Assembly: GCA_900467185.1 (NCBI GenBank)
Contig: UBPA01000023.1
Location: forward strand, 62,001-126,000
Reading direction: 5' to 3'
Origin: Hyphomicrobiales bacterium
GTDB taxonomy: Bacteria > Pseudomonadota > Alphaproteobacteria > Rhizobiales > Rhizobiaceae
DNA length: 64,000 nucleotides
Shown here: positions 26,049 through 35,536 of the stretch, one piece after another
How the letters are laid out: each line of letters opens with the position of its first letter
Position numbering within the stretch: the stretch's first letter is position 1
The notes under the pieces: generated by a model
Database searches by the model: none
What the model was told of the DNA's origin: nothing
What the model saw: the letters and a program-made list of their open reading frames with translations, nothing else
Made by a program: the position numbers and the translations under genes

Positions 26049-26828
26049 ATGTCATTTTCCGACTACAGGACAGCCCTTGTCACCGGCGCTTCGTCGGGCA
26101 TCGGCGCCGCCGTCGTGGAGCGGCTGTGCCGCGAGAATATTGAGGTGCATGCGCTGGCGCGCAGCGCTGAGCCGCTGAAGGCGCTTGCCGCGAAGACGGG
26201 ATGCATCCCGCATGTCATCGACGTCACGGACCGCGCTGCGCTCGCCCGGCTGACCGCCGAAACCGAATTCGACATTCTCGTCAACAATGCCGGCGTCGAC
26301 AGGCCGAAGAAGTTTCTGGAAGCCGACGAAGCCGACATCGATCTTCTGGTCGACGTCAACCTTCGCGCCGTCCTGCATCTCTGCCGCATGGTCGTGCCAG
26401 GCATGGTCGCGCGGGACAATGGCCATGTGATCAACATCTCGTCCATCGCGGGCGCCTACAATTTCGGCGGAAACTCCTCCTATCACGCAACGAAGGCCGG
26501 GGTGAGCATGCTGTCCAACCAGCTGCGCATCGATGCGTTCGGCAAGCGGGTCAGGGTCACCGAGATCTGCCCCGGACGGGTGGCGACAGATATCTTCGCC
26601 CATGTGCACGGCGACGATCCGTCCATCCGCGAGCGCTTCATCGACGGCTTCGAACTGCCGGAAGCCTCCGACATCGCCGATGCAATCGCCTTCGCCATCG
26701 CAGCACCCATCGCCGTCAATATCGGCCACATGGAAATCACGCCGACGCTTCAGGTCATGGGTGGCCTGCAGACCGCGCGCCCTGAAACGGTGCGTCCCAA
26801 GGCGCCTGCGCCGGACCAGAAGCCGTGA
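26049..26828 (+). CDS. Short-chain dehydrogenase/reductase
   Basis: This 259-residue SDR has the cofactor motif TGASSGIG, NNAG, the catalytic Ser in NISSIAG and YHATK. It resembles the serine/3-hydroxy acid dehydrogenase (YdfG-like) group, with VNLRAVLHLCRMVVPGM and EICPGRVATDIF. The ribosome binding site GGAGGTG precedes the start. Its stop overlaps the GTG start of the permease gene by 4 bp, so it belongs to the amino acid transporter operon and probably oxidises or reduces the imported compound. Confidence 0.85.
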   Translation: MSFSDYRTALVTGASSGIGAAVVERLCRENIEVHALARSAEPLKALAAKTGCIPHVIDVTDRAALARLTAETEFDILVNNAGVDRPKKFLEADEADIDLLVDVNLRAVLHLCRMVVPGMVARDNGHVINISSIAGAYNFGGNSSYHATKAGVSMLSNQLRIDAFGKRVRVTEICPGRVATDIFAHVHGDDPSIRERFIDGFELPEASDIADAIAFAIAAPIAVNIGHMEITPTLQVMGGLQTARPETVRPKAPAPDQKP

Positions 26829-27532
26829 GCGGGTTCGATATCACGGCGATTCTGTCCAATCCGGACTATGTCGCGATGCTGATCGAAGGCATGAAGATGA
26901 CCTTCGTGATCGCCATCGGCTCTTGGGTATTGGCAATGACGCTCGCCGTGCTGCTGCTGGCGCTGCGCTTCTCGCCCGGCCGTTTCGGCAATGCCTTCGT
27001 TTCGGCCTATGTCTCCTATCACCGCAATGTGCCGACGCTGGTGCAGCTGATGCTCTGGTATTTCGGCATCTTCACGCTGCTGCCGGACGGGCTGACCTTC
27101 TGGCTGTCGAACCACAATGCCGAGGCGATCTTCGCCGTGGTGGGGCTTGGCCTCTGCCAAGCGGCCTATTTCAGCGAGGATCTGCGCTCCGGGCTTCGCT
27201 CCGTTAGCGTCGGGCAGATGGAGGCTGCGCGTGCGCTCGGCCACGGTTATCTCTCCGCCATGCGCTACGTGCTGATGCCGCAGGGGGTTCGCAACGCCCT
27301 GCCGCCGCTGATCAACCACAGCGTTTCCCTGTTCAAGAACAGCAGTCTCGGCATCGTCATCGGCGCGTCCGAGCTGACGCATGCGGTGAAAGAGGTCGAG
27401 AACCTAAGTTTCCGCACCTTCGAGATCTACGTGATCGGAACCGTGCTCTACCTGGCCTTCACCCTGCTGATCATGGCGGCCGGCGCCGTGGTGACCATGC
27501 GCACCGACGTCTCGCGGAGGGCGCGCGCATGA
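26825..27532 (+). CDS. Polar amino acid ABC transporter permease
   Basis: This 235-residue protein of the HisM family starts with GTG overlapping the SDR stop. The EAA loop is [23 protein letters not shown] and [19 protein letters not shown] is a conserved segment shared with the permease at 15005. It is coupled by a 4-bp overlap to the next permease. Confidence 0.88.
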   Translation: MSGFDITAILSNPDYVAMLIEGMKMTFVIAIGSWVLAMTLAVLLLALRFSPGRFGNAFVSAYVSYHRNVPTLVQLMLWYFGIFTLLPDGLTFWLSNHNAEAIFAVVGLGLCQAAYFSEDLRSGLRSVSVGQMEAARALGHGYLSAMRYVLMPQGVRNALPPLINHSVSLFKNSSLGIVIGASELTHAVKEVENLSFRTFEIYVIGTVLYLAFTLLIMAAGAVVTMRTDVSRRARA

Positions 27533-28286
27533 TCACCGATATCGTCACGATCTTTCAGGACTACTGGCTGCTGCTGCTCATCGGACAATATCCGAACGGC
27601 CCGCTCGGCGGTCTTGCAAATACGCTGATCCTGTCGGCGCTCAGCATCGCGCTCGCCTTTCCCGTCAGCATTCTCATGGCGCTCGCCCGGTTGTCGAAAT
27701 GGCGGCTGCTGCGCTGGCCCGTCACCGTGCTGGTCTATGTCACGCGCGGCGTACCGCTGCTGATGCTGATCCTCTGGAGCTATTTTCTCGTTCCGCTGCT
27801 GACGGGTGCCGACGTGCCGAGCTTCGTCACCATGCTGACGACGCTCGTCATCTATCAGGGCGCCTTCCTCAGCGAGGTCGTGCGCGGCGGCATCGTCGCT
27901 CTCAGCCACGGGCAGATGGATGCGGCGAAGGCACTCGGTCACAGCTACCTCGGGGCCATGCGCTTCGTCATTCTGCCGCAGGCGCTCTACAATATGATCC
28001 CGAGCATCCTCTCCACCTTCGTGTCCACCATCAAGGATACGACCCTCGGCTATGTCATCAACGTTCCCGACCTGACCTTCGCGGCGAGCCAGGTAAACAA
28101 CCAGCTTCTGACGCAGCCCTTCCAGGTCTTCCTCATTCTGGCCGTGATCTACTACGTGATCTGCTGGAGCCTGACCCACGCCACCCATCGTCTCGAACGC
28201 CGCATCACCCGCAGGCGTGCCGGTCTGTCTGCAGGCCGCACCGCTCCCGTGGTTGCGCCGCCGGTCAAAATCGCAACGGAGCAGCC

Positions 28287-28290
<4 letters not shown>
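27529..28290 (+). CDS. Polar amino acid ABC transporter permease
   Basis: This 253-residue partner permease has the EAA loop [24 protein letters not shown] and about five membrane segments, followed by a basic C-terminal tail ([14 protein letters not shown]). It overlaps both neighbours by 4 bp. It parallels the gene at 15703, indicating that the two transporter operons are distant duplicates. Confidence 0.88.
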
Positions 28291-29066
<776 letters not shown>

Positions 29067-29107
29067 CGGACGTCTATCTTCGACCCATAATAACAAAGGA
29101 GAACAGC

Positions 29108-29944
29108 ATGACCCTGACACGCATCACCCTCGGCCTCGTTCTGGCGGCGACCGCGCTTGCCGCACCGGCAAAGGCCGATCAGCTCGCCGATATCCTGTCC
29201 GCAAAGACCCTGCGTTGCGCGACCTTCGCCGACGTTCCGCCTTTCGCATCCCCCGAGCCGAAGACCCGCGAAATGGTCGGCTTCGACGTCGATCTCTGCA
29301 ATGCCATCGCCAAGGAACTCGGCGTCAAGGCCGAGGTGAAGCCCGTGTCGGTTGAGGCGCGCGTACCGGAGGTCAAGCTCGGCCGCGTCGACATCACCGT
29401 CGCGAACCTTGCCTATACGCTCAGCCGCGCCGAGCAGATCCAGTTCAGCGATCCCTACTATCTCGCCAAGGAAATGCTGATCGTTCCGGACGGGGATCCG
29501 GGCAAGACCAAGGCCGACTTCGAAGGCCAGCGCATCGCGTCCACCAAGGGCTCGACCTCGGAAATGTCGATCAAGCTCAACAAGTCCACGCCGCTGACCT
29601 TCCAGGATACGGCATCGGCCTATCTCGCCGTCCAGCAGGGCAAGGCCCGCGGCATGGTCGCCAACACGATGACGACGACGAAGTTCGTCAACCAATCCCA
29701 GACGCAGGGCAAGAAGATGCGGATGATCCCGGATCCGATGATCTTCCAGCCGATCGGCATCGGCATGCAGAAGGACCAGCGGGCCCTGACGGCCAAGATC
29801 AACGAGGTGCTGCGCAAGCTCGACACGTCGGGCGAACTCGGCAACATCTGGAACAAGTGGCTCGGCCCGGATACGGAATACAAGATCGTCCGCAACGACA
29901 AGGTCGTCCCCTTAGGCGAACTGAAGTTCGAGCCGATCCCCTGA
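29108..29944 (+). CDS. Polar amino acid ABC transporter substrate-binding protein
   Basis: This 278-residue protein has a short signal peptide (MTLTRITLGLVLAATALAAP, AKA cleavage) and the SBP_bac_3 pattern TLRCATFADVPPFASP, GFDVDLCNAIAKELG and GRVDITVANLAYTLSRAEQIQFS. The RBS AAAGGAG lies just ahead. Here the binding-protein gene is last in the operon, unlike the 14049 operon where it is first. Ligand unknown; given the pxp genes a 5-oxoproline-like lactam or a polar amino acid is possible. Confidence 0.9.
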   Translation: MTLTRITLGLVLAATALAAPAKADQLADILSAKTLRCATFADVPPFASPEPKTREMVGFDVDLCNAIAKELGVKAEVKPVSVEARVPEVKLGRVDITVANLAYTLSRAEQIQFSDPYYLAKEMLIVPDGDPGKTKADFEGQRIASTKGSTSEMSIKLNKSTPLTFQDTASAYLAVQQGKARGMVANTMTTTKFVNQSQTQGKKMRMIPDPMIFQPIGIGMQKDQRALTAKINEVLRKLDTSGELGNIWNKWLGPDTEYKIVRNDKVVPLGELKFEPIP

Positions 29945-30224
29945 CGCCCGATCTCTGATCTCGAAAGCGGATCTTGAATCCCCGTGCGTCCTATGGCGTC
30001 GCGGAACGGGTCTTGCGGTCATCCATGACGCCGACGTGACACGCTGCTCGAGCAGCGTGTCACGTCAAGCCGTTCCAACGCCGCTCTGTCACCTCGCTCT
30101 AACGGAAATTTTATCGCCGCCATCGATGGCGTGATGGTCTGGCCTCACCATCTTCCTGCTACCTCAAGGAGGTTCCGCCCGGCGCGCGCCGGGGCATAGA
30201 CGAAAACGTGAAGAGGAAACATCG
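29945..30224. other. Intergenic region with two palindromes
   Basis: This 280-bp gap contains a 34-bp perfect palindrome at 30033-30066 and a smaller one (CGCCATCGATGGCG) at 30118-30131. No gene was seen. A ribosome binding site (AGAGGAAA) precedes the start at 30225. Confidence 0.6.
30033..30066. repeat. 34-bp perfect palindrome without a loop
   Basis: The half GACGTGACACGCTGCTC at 30033-30049 is followed by its exact complement at 30050-30066. There is no spacer and no T-tract, so it is not a usual terminator. It could be a protein binding site, a cruciform or a mobile-repeat remnant. Confidence 0.85.
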
Positions 30225-30497
30225 ATGAGCACAGCGCTTGGGCCGCACCTTCAGATGGCGGAGCTCGCAAGACACTTGGCGCTGATGTACGAAGCTGACA
30301 AGAATCTCGATCTCGGCCAGCTGGTGTCGCACTATGTGGACGAGGTTGACGTGAACGTCCAGTCTGACGTCTTCGATCATTCGAGCTTTGTTGGCAGGAT
30401 CCGCGACGGGCTTGCGGCGGAGGCGACCTTGGCGGGCGACTGCCGGCGCCGGGATTATCTCCTGGCTGTCGTCGAGGCGCTTGACGGCCGAGGATAG
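30225..30497 (+). CDS. Small hypothetical protein (90 residues)
   Basis: The product is 90 residues, mostly helical in appearance (MAELARHLALMYEADKNLDL, then FVGRIRDGLAAEATL, DYLLAVVEALDGRG), acidic and without membrane segments. No family was recognised. It is preceded by AGAGGAAA and lies 88 bp ahead of the RNase H-like gene on the same strand. Coding is supported by a sensible start and codon pattern, not by homology. Confidence 0.5.
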   Translation: MSTALGPHLQMAELARHLALMYEADKNLDLGQLVSHYVDEVDVNVQSDVFDHSSFVGRIRDGLAAEATLAGDCRRRDYLLAVVEALDGRG

Positions 30498-30585
30498 CCG
30501 TTTCACGGTGACGGGCTGCCGTCGCGGGACGCGTGCCTTGCGCGCGACGACACATCTGCCGATATGGCGTTTCGGCTGCAGTCCG

Positions 30586-31107
30586 ATGGAGATCAGTCTG
30601 AGGGACGTTTTCGCCGATGGGTCGTTCCGGCCGCAGTCTTCACGAGGAGGGTGGGCATTCGTCGCCTATGAAAATGGGCAGGATGTCTACCGACAGCATG
30701 GTTGTGCGGCCGGCGGATCGAACAGCAGCTTCGAGCTGATGGCCGTCGTCAAAGCCGCGCACTGGATCGCGACCGAGGGCCTTGTCACGCCGTCCACGAT
30801 CTGGACCGACTCCCACGAAACCGTCAGAGGATGCCAGATCTCCCGAACGATCTGGAGAAACAATGGCTGGCGCCGCATCGAGCCGAACCCGAAAAAGCGG
30901 AAACGCCCGATACCGGATGCAGCCTTGTGGCAGGAGCTCGACCACCTGCTGCTCTCCAACCCTCATATTCGGATCGAGTGGTGCCGAGGCCACGACGGCG
31001 TGGCCGGCAACGAAATGGCCGACACGATCGCGCGCGCTGCCGCATTCGGCGCCATATCTCCACGAGCGATCCGGGAGCCCTGCGCCCGTGATCCTCTGCA
31101 GGGATGA
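30586..31107 (+). CDS. Divergent RNase H-like nuclease
   Basis: This 173-residue protein has the RNase H1 fold with the catalytic carboxylates in place: Asp11 (FADGSF), Glu50 (SSFELMAVVKA), Asp75 (WTDSHETV) and Asp146 (NEMADTIAR). The His loop RGHDGVAGNE matches the family KGHxGHxxNE. The surrounding sequence is diverged and the glycine-rich loop is altered (RPQSSRGGW). RNase HI removes RNA from RNA-DNA hybrids; this is probably an accessory member. The start at 30586 is chosen by homology, since upstream residues are unlike the family. Confidence 0.72.
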   Translation: MEISLRDVFADGSFRPQSSRGGWAFVAYENGQDVYRQHGCAAGGSNSSFELMAVVKAAHWIATEGLVTPSTIWTDSHETVRGCQISRTIWRNNGWRRIEPNPKKRKRPIPDAALWQELDHLLLSNPHIRIEWCRGHDGVAGNEMADTIARAAAFGAISPRAIREPCARDPLQG

Positions 31108-31396
31108 GGACGCTCGGCCTGCGACACATGCTTGGTCTCGGGCGGGGTCTGCCGAAAGCGCGGCTCACGCCGGTCGTCCGGAAGTCGCTCTTCTCGCGAA
31201 CGAGGTTCCATAAGATCCCTTATCCAATCCGGACGTGTAGCCGGGCAGATTCCATTTTCAAATGCAACGAGGACAATAATGGCCATGGTTTCAGGAGGAT
31301 GGAATGTCACACTTCCCGCGTTTGATCATGCGGAGACGAGCCGATGAGATGGATCGCGAAGGGTGCGGGCGCGCGGTCTGCGGCAGGTCGTCGCCG
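31108..31396. other. Intergenic stretch without recognisable genes
   Basis: This 289-bp gap separates the RNase H-like gene from the oppositely oriented small exported protein. Short open frames here lack homology and ribosome binding sites. Nothing else was seen. Confidence 0.35.
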
Positions 31397-31807
31397 CTAC
31401 GGATGTGCCGGAAGGCTTGTGAAGAGGACTTCGACGGCGGAGGACAGGGTGTCCGTGGGGTTGGCGGCGCAGTAGGTTCGCACGTGGCGCAGGATCGAGG
31501 CTTCCGAGACGGCGGCGATATCGCGCTGGCGGGATGTTTCGCCGAGCGCTTCCGCGTTGGAGCCGCTGATGAAGCCCGAACTCCATGCGGTGACGATGCG
31601 GTCGAAATGGGCGTCGCCCAGCATTTCGATCGTGGATGCGCAGGAATGGGCGCCGATCCCGACATCGGTCGGCGCATGCGCGGCGAATGTTCCCATCGCA
31701 TAACCCATGCCGAGGAACACCGCGAAGCTTCCGGCCGCAATCTTTAGCCGGAGCCTTGGCCGGCGGCGCTGTCGTGGTTGTTTCTGATCGTCGAAGGTCT
31801 GTGTCAT
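31397..31807 (-). CDS. Small membrane-anchored or exported protein with a Cys pair
   Basis: This 136-residue protein has a very basic N-terminus (QPRQRRRPRLRLK) and one hydrophobic segment (IAAGSFAVFLGMGYAMGTFA) before a small domain with two cysteines (SCASTIEML and RTYCAANP). The spacing resembles small HdeA/Rap1a-like periplasmic domains (Gly-Phe-x-Ser-Gly, then C-x-x-N-P), but the match is weak. It follows a BA14K gene on the same strand after 60 bp. Its start codon is inside an inverted repeat (31802-31832). Confidence 0.6.
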   Translation of the reverse strand: MTQTFDDQKQPRQRRRPRLRLKIAAGSFAVFLGMGYAMGTFAAHAPTDVGIGAHSCASTIEMLGDAHFDRIVTAWSSGFISGSNAEALGETSRQRDIAAVSEASILRHVRTYCAANPTDTLSSAVEVLFTSLPAHP

Positions 31808-31832
31808 ATCGGTCTCTCCGACGCCGATATGA
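31802..31832 (-). promoter_or_regulatory. Hairpin over the start codon of the small exported protein
   Basis: GTCATATCGG at 31802-31811 pairs with CCGATATGAC at 31823-31832 over 11 nt. In the mRNA the AUG lies in the stem and the GGAGAGA ribosome binding site is in the loop and stem edge, so folding could limit translation. Confidence 0.5.
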
Positions 31833-31867
31833 CCCCTGCCAGATGAACGTAAACTGAATCCGCCGGA

Positions 31868-32473
31868 TCAGAGGCCCCCCAGCGTGCAAAGCCGGCGCGG
31901 ACCGCTGAACGGTTGATAGGTGTTGTCGGAGGCGCGATAGGAGGCATATCGCGCGCGGCAGCGGGCAACACCGCTATCGTCGTCGGAGACCGCCTCGGCA
32001 AGCCCTTGCGGTTCGACGCCATCCAGACTGGCCTCCACAACGAGGTCCGCCATGGGCGAGATGCAGTCCTTCCGGCTTCCGCCATAGGACGTGTAGGTGT
32101 TGTCGGACGACCGATAGGAACGGTACCGGCTCTTGCACCAGCTCTCGTGCGCCGACGAGCCTGCGATGCTGCCGCTGTCCCTCGCCTCGGTCGCCGGAAT
32201 GGGCTCCGCCTCAATCGTGACCGAGAGGCGGGGCGGCGTCGCGCCTGTTTCCTCCGTGCGCGCGGCCTCCGTCGTGACCGTCATCGCCGACTTTCCGCCC
32301 TGCCCGGCCGCACGCACCCGCCGGACGTCGGCCGGCCACAGGTCGGGGCTCCGCAGGTTGGACAGATGCTGGGGTGCGGGCTTCGACACCAAGGCGAAGG
32401 CGCTGAGGAAGCCCGAACAGAACAGGATCGATGCCCCGAAAAGACAGGCGGGAAGGACGGTCGTTGCTCTCAT
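31868..32473 (-). CDS. BA14K-family protein with two BA14K repeats
   Basis: This 201-residue protein has an N-terminal hydrophobic signal (ACLFGASILFCSGFLSAFAL), a variable middle and two copies of the BA14K motif: WCKSRYRSYRSSDNTYTSYG with SRKDC, and RCRARYASYRASDNTYQPFS with PRRLC. BA14K proteins are small secreted or surface proteins of Rhizobiales, lectin-like and immunoreactive in Brucella. Most carry one motif; two in tandem is less common. A GGACTTCAGTCC palindrome lies 177 bp upstream. Confidence 0.85.
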   Translation of the reverse strand: MRATTVLPACLFGASILFCSGFLSAFALVSKPAPQHLSNLRSPDLWPADVRRVRAAGQGGKSAMTVTTEAARTEETGATPPRLSVTIEAEPIPATEARDSGSIAGSSAHESWCKSRYRSYRSSDNTYTSYGGSRKDCISPMADLVVEASLDGVEPQGLAEAVSDDDSGVARCRARYASYRASDNTYQPFSGPRRLCTLGGL

Positions 32474-32847
32474 GGTGGGGCTCCTGGTGCGGTGCGATGG
32501 CCTGCGGCATCCCGGTCGTTCGGATCGTGGCCGGACAGGTCCGTTCGACCAGCCGCCGAAACCCGTCGGGACCGCCGAACGTCTGCCTGCCCGGTCATGC
32601 CGGATGTTCGAGTGGGCAACGGATGTCGTTTGCGCCGGTTCCCCGGCCAGGACTTCAGTCCCCCTGCCCTCAGACCTTTGTCGGCGGACGACGGCCTTTG
32701 GTTCGATGCCGTGCCGCGGACGGGAACCTTGACGGCCTCTGGGCTTTCATCAAAGACCCCTGTTATGGGGTTCGGCCAAGTCGGCATAGTCCGATGGGAC
32801 AAGCCTTGCGTATCATGTCATATGCTGATGACGCCCCCGGGATCCGG
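32474..32847. other. Divergent intergenic region with a regulatory palindrome
   Basis: This 374-bp gap between the divergent BA14K and Gly/Asn-rich genes has no supported gene. It contains the palindrome GGACTTCAGTCC at 32650-32661, a form of the motif repeated near the kinase genes. Confidence 0.6.
32650..32661. promoter_or_regulatory. Palindrome GGACT-TC-AGTCC, copy 1
   Basis: GGACTTCAGTCC lies between the divergent BA14K and Gly/Asn-rich genes. It matches three other sites at 35523, 39953 and 39986, all intergenic, and is a candidate operator for a LuxR-type response regulator. Confidence 0.6.
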
Positions 32848-33300
32848 ATGGAGATGATGAACCGAAAGCTGTTTCTCGCAGGCCTGCTCGGTTGCCTTCT
32901 GGCCATGGCGCCCGTTCGCCTTGTTCTCGATCACGCCGTCCTTCTCGAGACCGCAACATCCTTTGCCAAGAACGGCAATGGCGGCGGGAACGGGAACGGG
33001 AATGGTGGTGGGAACGGCAATGGCAATAGCGGCGGCAACAACGGCAACGGCGGCAGTCGTGGCAATGGCGGTTCGACGGGCGGCGGGAATGCCGGCGCCA
33101 CCTCCGACGCGCCAGCCGCATCCAAGCCGGACGACGGGGCGGCCGATGCCCAGGCCCTGAGCGTTCGGCACCGGAACGGCTTCCGGGAGCAGCTGACCGG
33201 CGGGCGCTATGTGATGCGGGACGCCCAGGGGCGTGTCGTCGTCGATCGCCGCGCCACGCGTGCCGATCGCGACCGCTTGAAGCGGCTGACGATCCGCTGA
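32848..33300 (+). CDS. Secreted glycine/asparagine-rich protein
   Basis: This product of about 150 residues has a hydrophobic signal (LFLAGLLGCLLAMAPVRLVL), a low-complexity region of Asn-Gly repeats (GNGGGNGNGNGGGNGNGNSG and following, about residues 35-80) and a basic C-terminal part (RHRNGFREQLTGGRYVMRD, then RVVVDRRATRADRDR). The DNA of the repeat is a slip-prone AACGGC/AATGGC tandem. The start among ATG 32848, 32854 and 32857 is unclear. Function unknown; possibly an envelope-associated intrinsically disordered protein. Confidence 0.65.
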   Translation: MEMMNRKLFLAGLLGCLLAMAPVRLVLDHAVLLETATSFAKNGNGGGNGNGNGGGNGNGNSGGNNGNGGSRGNGGSTGGGNAGATSDAPAASKPDDGAADAQALSVRHRNGFREQLTGGRYVMRDAQGRVVVDRRATRADRDRLKRLTIR

Positions 33301-33342
33301 CGCCAGCGGTCGAGGCGGCACGGCGACTTCCGGTTCATCGCG

Positions 33343-33993
33343 TCATCGCGGCGGGTTCGCGTCGCGCATGGCCAAGGCCGCCTCGGTGCGGTTCTTGACG
33401 TTGAGCTTCACGAAAATCCGCGTCATGTGGTGCTTGATCGTCTTCTCGTGCAGGTTCAGATCGCGGGCGACCATCTTGTTGCTGAGGCCGGACGCCACGA
33501 GCTTCAGCACGTCCTGCTCGCGTGCCGTCAGGCTCGCAAGGGCGGTCTCGTCGGCGGGCTTCGCATGCGCCTCCGTCATGTCGGCCACCAGTTTGAAGGA
33601 AAGGGCCGGCGCGATGTAGCTTTCTCCAGCAAAGACCGTTCGAATGATATCGGCGAGCGTGCGCGACCCTACGCCCTTCAGCACATAGCCCTTGGCGCCG
33701 CGCTGGATGGCGGTCTTCAGGTCGTCGGCACTTTCCGACACCGTCAGCATGATGAGAATGCGCTTGGGACAGTCCTCGAGGATCGGCTCGATCGCCTCCA
33801 GGCCGCCGCCGGGCAGCGAGATGTCGAGGAGCATGACATCCGGCGCGCATTCCCGCGACAGGCGCACGGCATCGGCACTGCTGCTCCCCTCGCCGACGAT
33901 GCGGAATCCGCCGATCTCGTTCAGGCTGCGCGCCACGCCCTCGCGAAACAAGGGGTGATCGTCCACCACGGCGATGCTGATCGTCTGCGTCAT
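33343..33993 (-). CDS. NarL/LuxR-family response regulator
   Basis: This 216-residue regulator has a receiver domain with VVDDHPLF, the phospho-accepting Asp in VMLLDISLPGG and Lys in KGYVLKG, and a C-terminal LuxR helix-turn-helix (LTAREQDVLKLVASGLSNKM, VARDLNLHEKTIKHHMTRIF). Its start overlaps the stop of the upstream kinase by 4 bp, so the two form a two-component pair. It is the best candidate to bind the GGACT-NN-AGTCC palindromes of this block. Confidence 0.93.
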   Translation of the reverse strand: MTQTISIAVVDDHPLFREGVARSLNEIGGFRIVGEGSSSADAVRLSRECAPDVMLLDISLPGGGLEAIEPILEDCPKRILIMLTVSESADDLKTAIQRGAKGYVLKGVGSRTLADIIRTVFAGESYIAPALSFKLVADMTEAHAKPADETALASLTAREQDVLKLVASGLSNKMVARDLNLHEKTIKHHMTRIFVKLNVKNRTEAALAMRDANPPR

Positions 33994-35402
33994 GCCTGTT
34001 CTCCCTCCCCCAGCCCGAGACGCATCGTGACCACGGTGCCCTGCGGGGTGGCGCTTATATTGAACTGTCCACCGAGGCTTTCAATCCGTTCGCGCAGGCC
34101 GGCGAGACCTAGGCTCTTCGGCTGCACCGCAGCCACGTCGAAGCCGGGTCCCGTATCCGCCGTTTCCACGGTGAGCGTGTGCCCGGTCACGCTCAGCCGG
34201 ACGCTCTGCCCGTCCGCCCGCGCGTGGCGATAGCCGTTGTTCAGCGTTTCCTGCACGAAGCGGTAGACGCAGATGCGCATGGCCGTGGGCGGTGCCGGCA
34301 GGTCGCCGGGCGCCTCCTGCACCAGCGCCACGCGCGCGCCCGTGCGCTGGCGGTAGGCGCGAACGGCGCGCTCGACCACCTCCCCCACGCCGAGCGCCTC
34401 GATATCGGGCAGAACGAGGCCGGTGCAGATGCTGCGGATCTCGTGCATGGCCTCGTCGAGGCTGTCCTTGATCGCCGTGATCTCCTGTTCGCGGCGCGCG
34501 CGCGACACGGCGGGGTCGAGCAGCACCTCGCTGTCGATCCGCAGGCCGGCGAAGGCCACCAACTGGGCCGGCCCGTCATGCAGGTCGGCGCCCACGCGGC
34601 GCAGAAAATTCTCGTTCAGCGCGGCGGTGCGCTGCGCGGCGCGCTGCACCCGCGCGCTCAGCGCCGTGTTCTGCGCCAGAAGCGAGGACAGGTCCGCGAT
34701 CCGCTCGGCCAGCGCCAGACGCTGCCGCTCGATCGTCCGGTTGCCGCGAAAGACGATGAGCGAGAGGACGCTGAAGAACAGCAGGGTCACCAGAATGACC
34801 GCCGCCCAGGTGGCGAGGCGCGCGCTGCGAATGTCGTTTTCGAACTCGTTGGACACCTCGTAGAATTCGAGGACCGCGACGATCTCGCCCGACCAGGGCT
34901 GCAGCACGGGATTGTAGATTTCCAGCAGCCGCTTGCCCGTCGCCCGTTCCGTCGTGCTCTCCTCGTCGTCCGCATGGTCGAAATGCGCGACGATCTCGCC
35001 GGAAAAGGCCCGCTGCAGATCGCCGTTCGGCGCAAAGCGCCGGCCCATGAGCGCCTTGTCGTTGGAATAGAGGACCGTTCCGTCCTGTCGCCAGAGCCGG
35101 AACGAGATCAGCCGCTGGCCCAGCGCGCCCTGGCTCAGCGTCTCGTCGAGAGCCCGCTCCACGGTCTCGTCCAATGCCAGCGCGGTCTTCAGATCCGGCA
35201 GGATGGGCGCGATGATGCTGTCCACATAGAGCGCGGTCGCCGCGGCCGAATTGCGCGTCACCGTGGCTTCGATCAGATTGGTGACGAACGCTCCCACGAG
35301 CGCGATGGCCAGAAGCGCCACCGCGCCGCCTGCGACGAAGAACTGCCGCGCGAGCGACTGCGCGTTCCACCGGTCCGTCATTGTCTGGATGTGCAGGCGC
35401 AT
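33990..35402 (-). CDS. NarL-type (HisKA_3) membrane sensor histidine kinase
   Basis: This 470-residue kinase has a transmembrane segment near residues 18-40, an extracytoplasmic sensor domain (about 40-200), a second transmembrane segment (TWAAVILVTLLFFSVLSLIVF), the HisKA_3 phosphorylation motif GADLHDGPAQLVAF and a HATPase domain (ETADTGPGF, LAGLRERIESLGG). The open frame continues far upstream, but those residues are unlike the family; GAGGA just before ATG 35402 supports that start. A palindrome at 35523-35534 is 121 bp upstream, so the pair may be self-regulated. Confidence 0.88.
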   Translation of the reverse strand: MRLHIQTMTDRWNAQSLARQFFVAGGAVALLAIALVGAFVTNLIEATVTRNSAAATALYVDSIIAPILPDLKTALALDETVERALDETLSQGALGQRLISFRLWRQDGTVLYSNDKALMGRRFAPNGDLQRAFSGEIVAHFDHADDEESTTERATGKRLLEIYNPVLQPWSGEIVAVLEFYEVSNEFENDIRSARLATWAAVILVTLLFFSVLSLIVFRGNRTIERQRLALAERIADLSSLLAQNTALSARVQRAAQRTAALNENFLRRVGADLHDGPAQLVAFAGLRIDSEVLLDPAVSRARREQEITAIKDSLDEAMHEIRSICTGLVLPDIEALGVGEVVERAVRAYRQRTGARVALVQEAPGDLPAPPTAMRICVYRFVQETLNNGYRHARADGQSVRLSVTGHTLTVETADTGPGFDVAAVQPKSLGLAGLRERIESLGGQFNISATPQGTVVTMRLGLGEGEQA

Positions 35403-35520
35403 GGGTCCTCGAGATGCGCTGGCCTCCACCAGCATCGTCACTGTGCGATTACATGGAATGCGGCGTCGGAAGGGCAAGCGCAAGCCGGGCGCGCGGGCAA
35501 ACCGGTCGGAAACGCCGATA

Positions 35521-35536
35521 TCGGACCTAAGTCCGA
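35521..35536. promoter_or_regulatory. Palindrome TCGGAC-CTAA-GTCCGA, copy 2
   Basis: TCGGACCTAAGTCCGA shares the GGACYTAAGTCC core with the sites at 32650, 39953 and 39986. It lies about 120 bp upstream of the NarL-type kinase gene. Confidence 0.6.

Noticed and set aside
31304-31747. A 147-codon frame antisense to the small Cys-pair protein
   Set aside because: The minus-strand frame has a membrane segment, paired cysteines and a plausible start; this one has none.
32970-33100. AACGGC/GGCGGC repeats considered as a satellite or origin iteron
   Set aside because: They lie inside an open frame and code for an Asn-Gly-rich segment of an exported protein.
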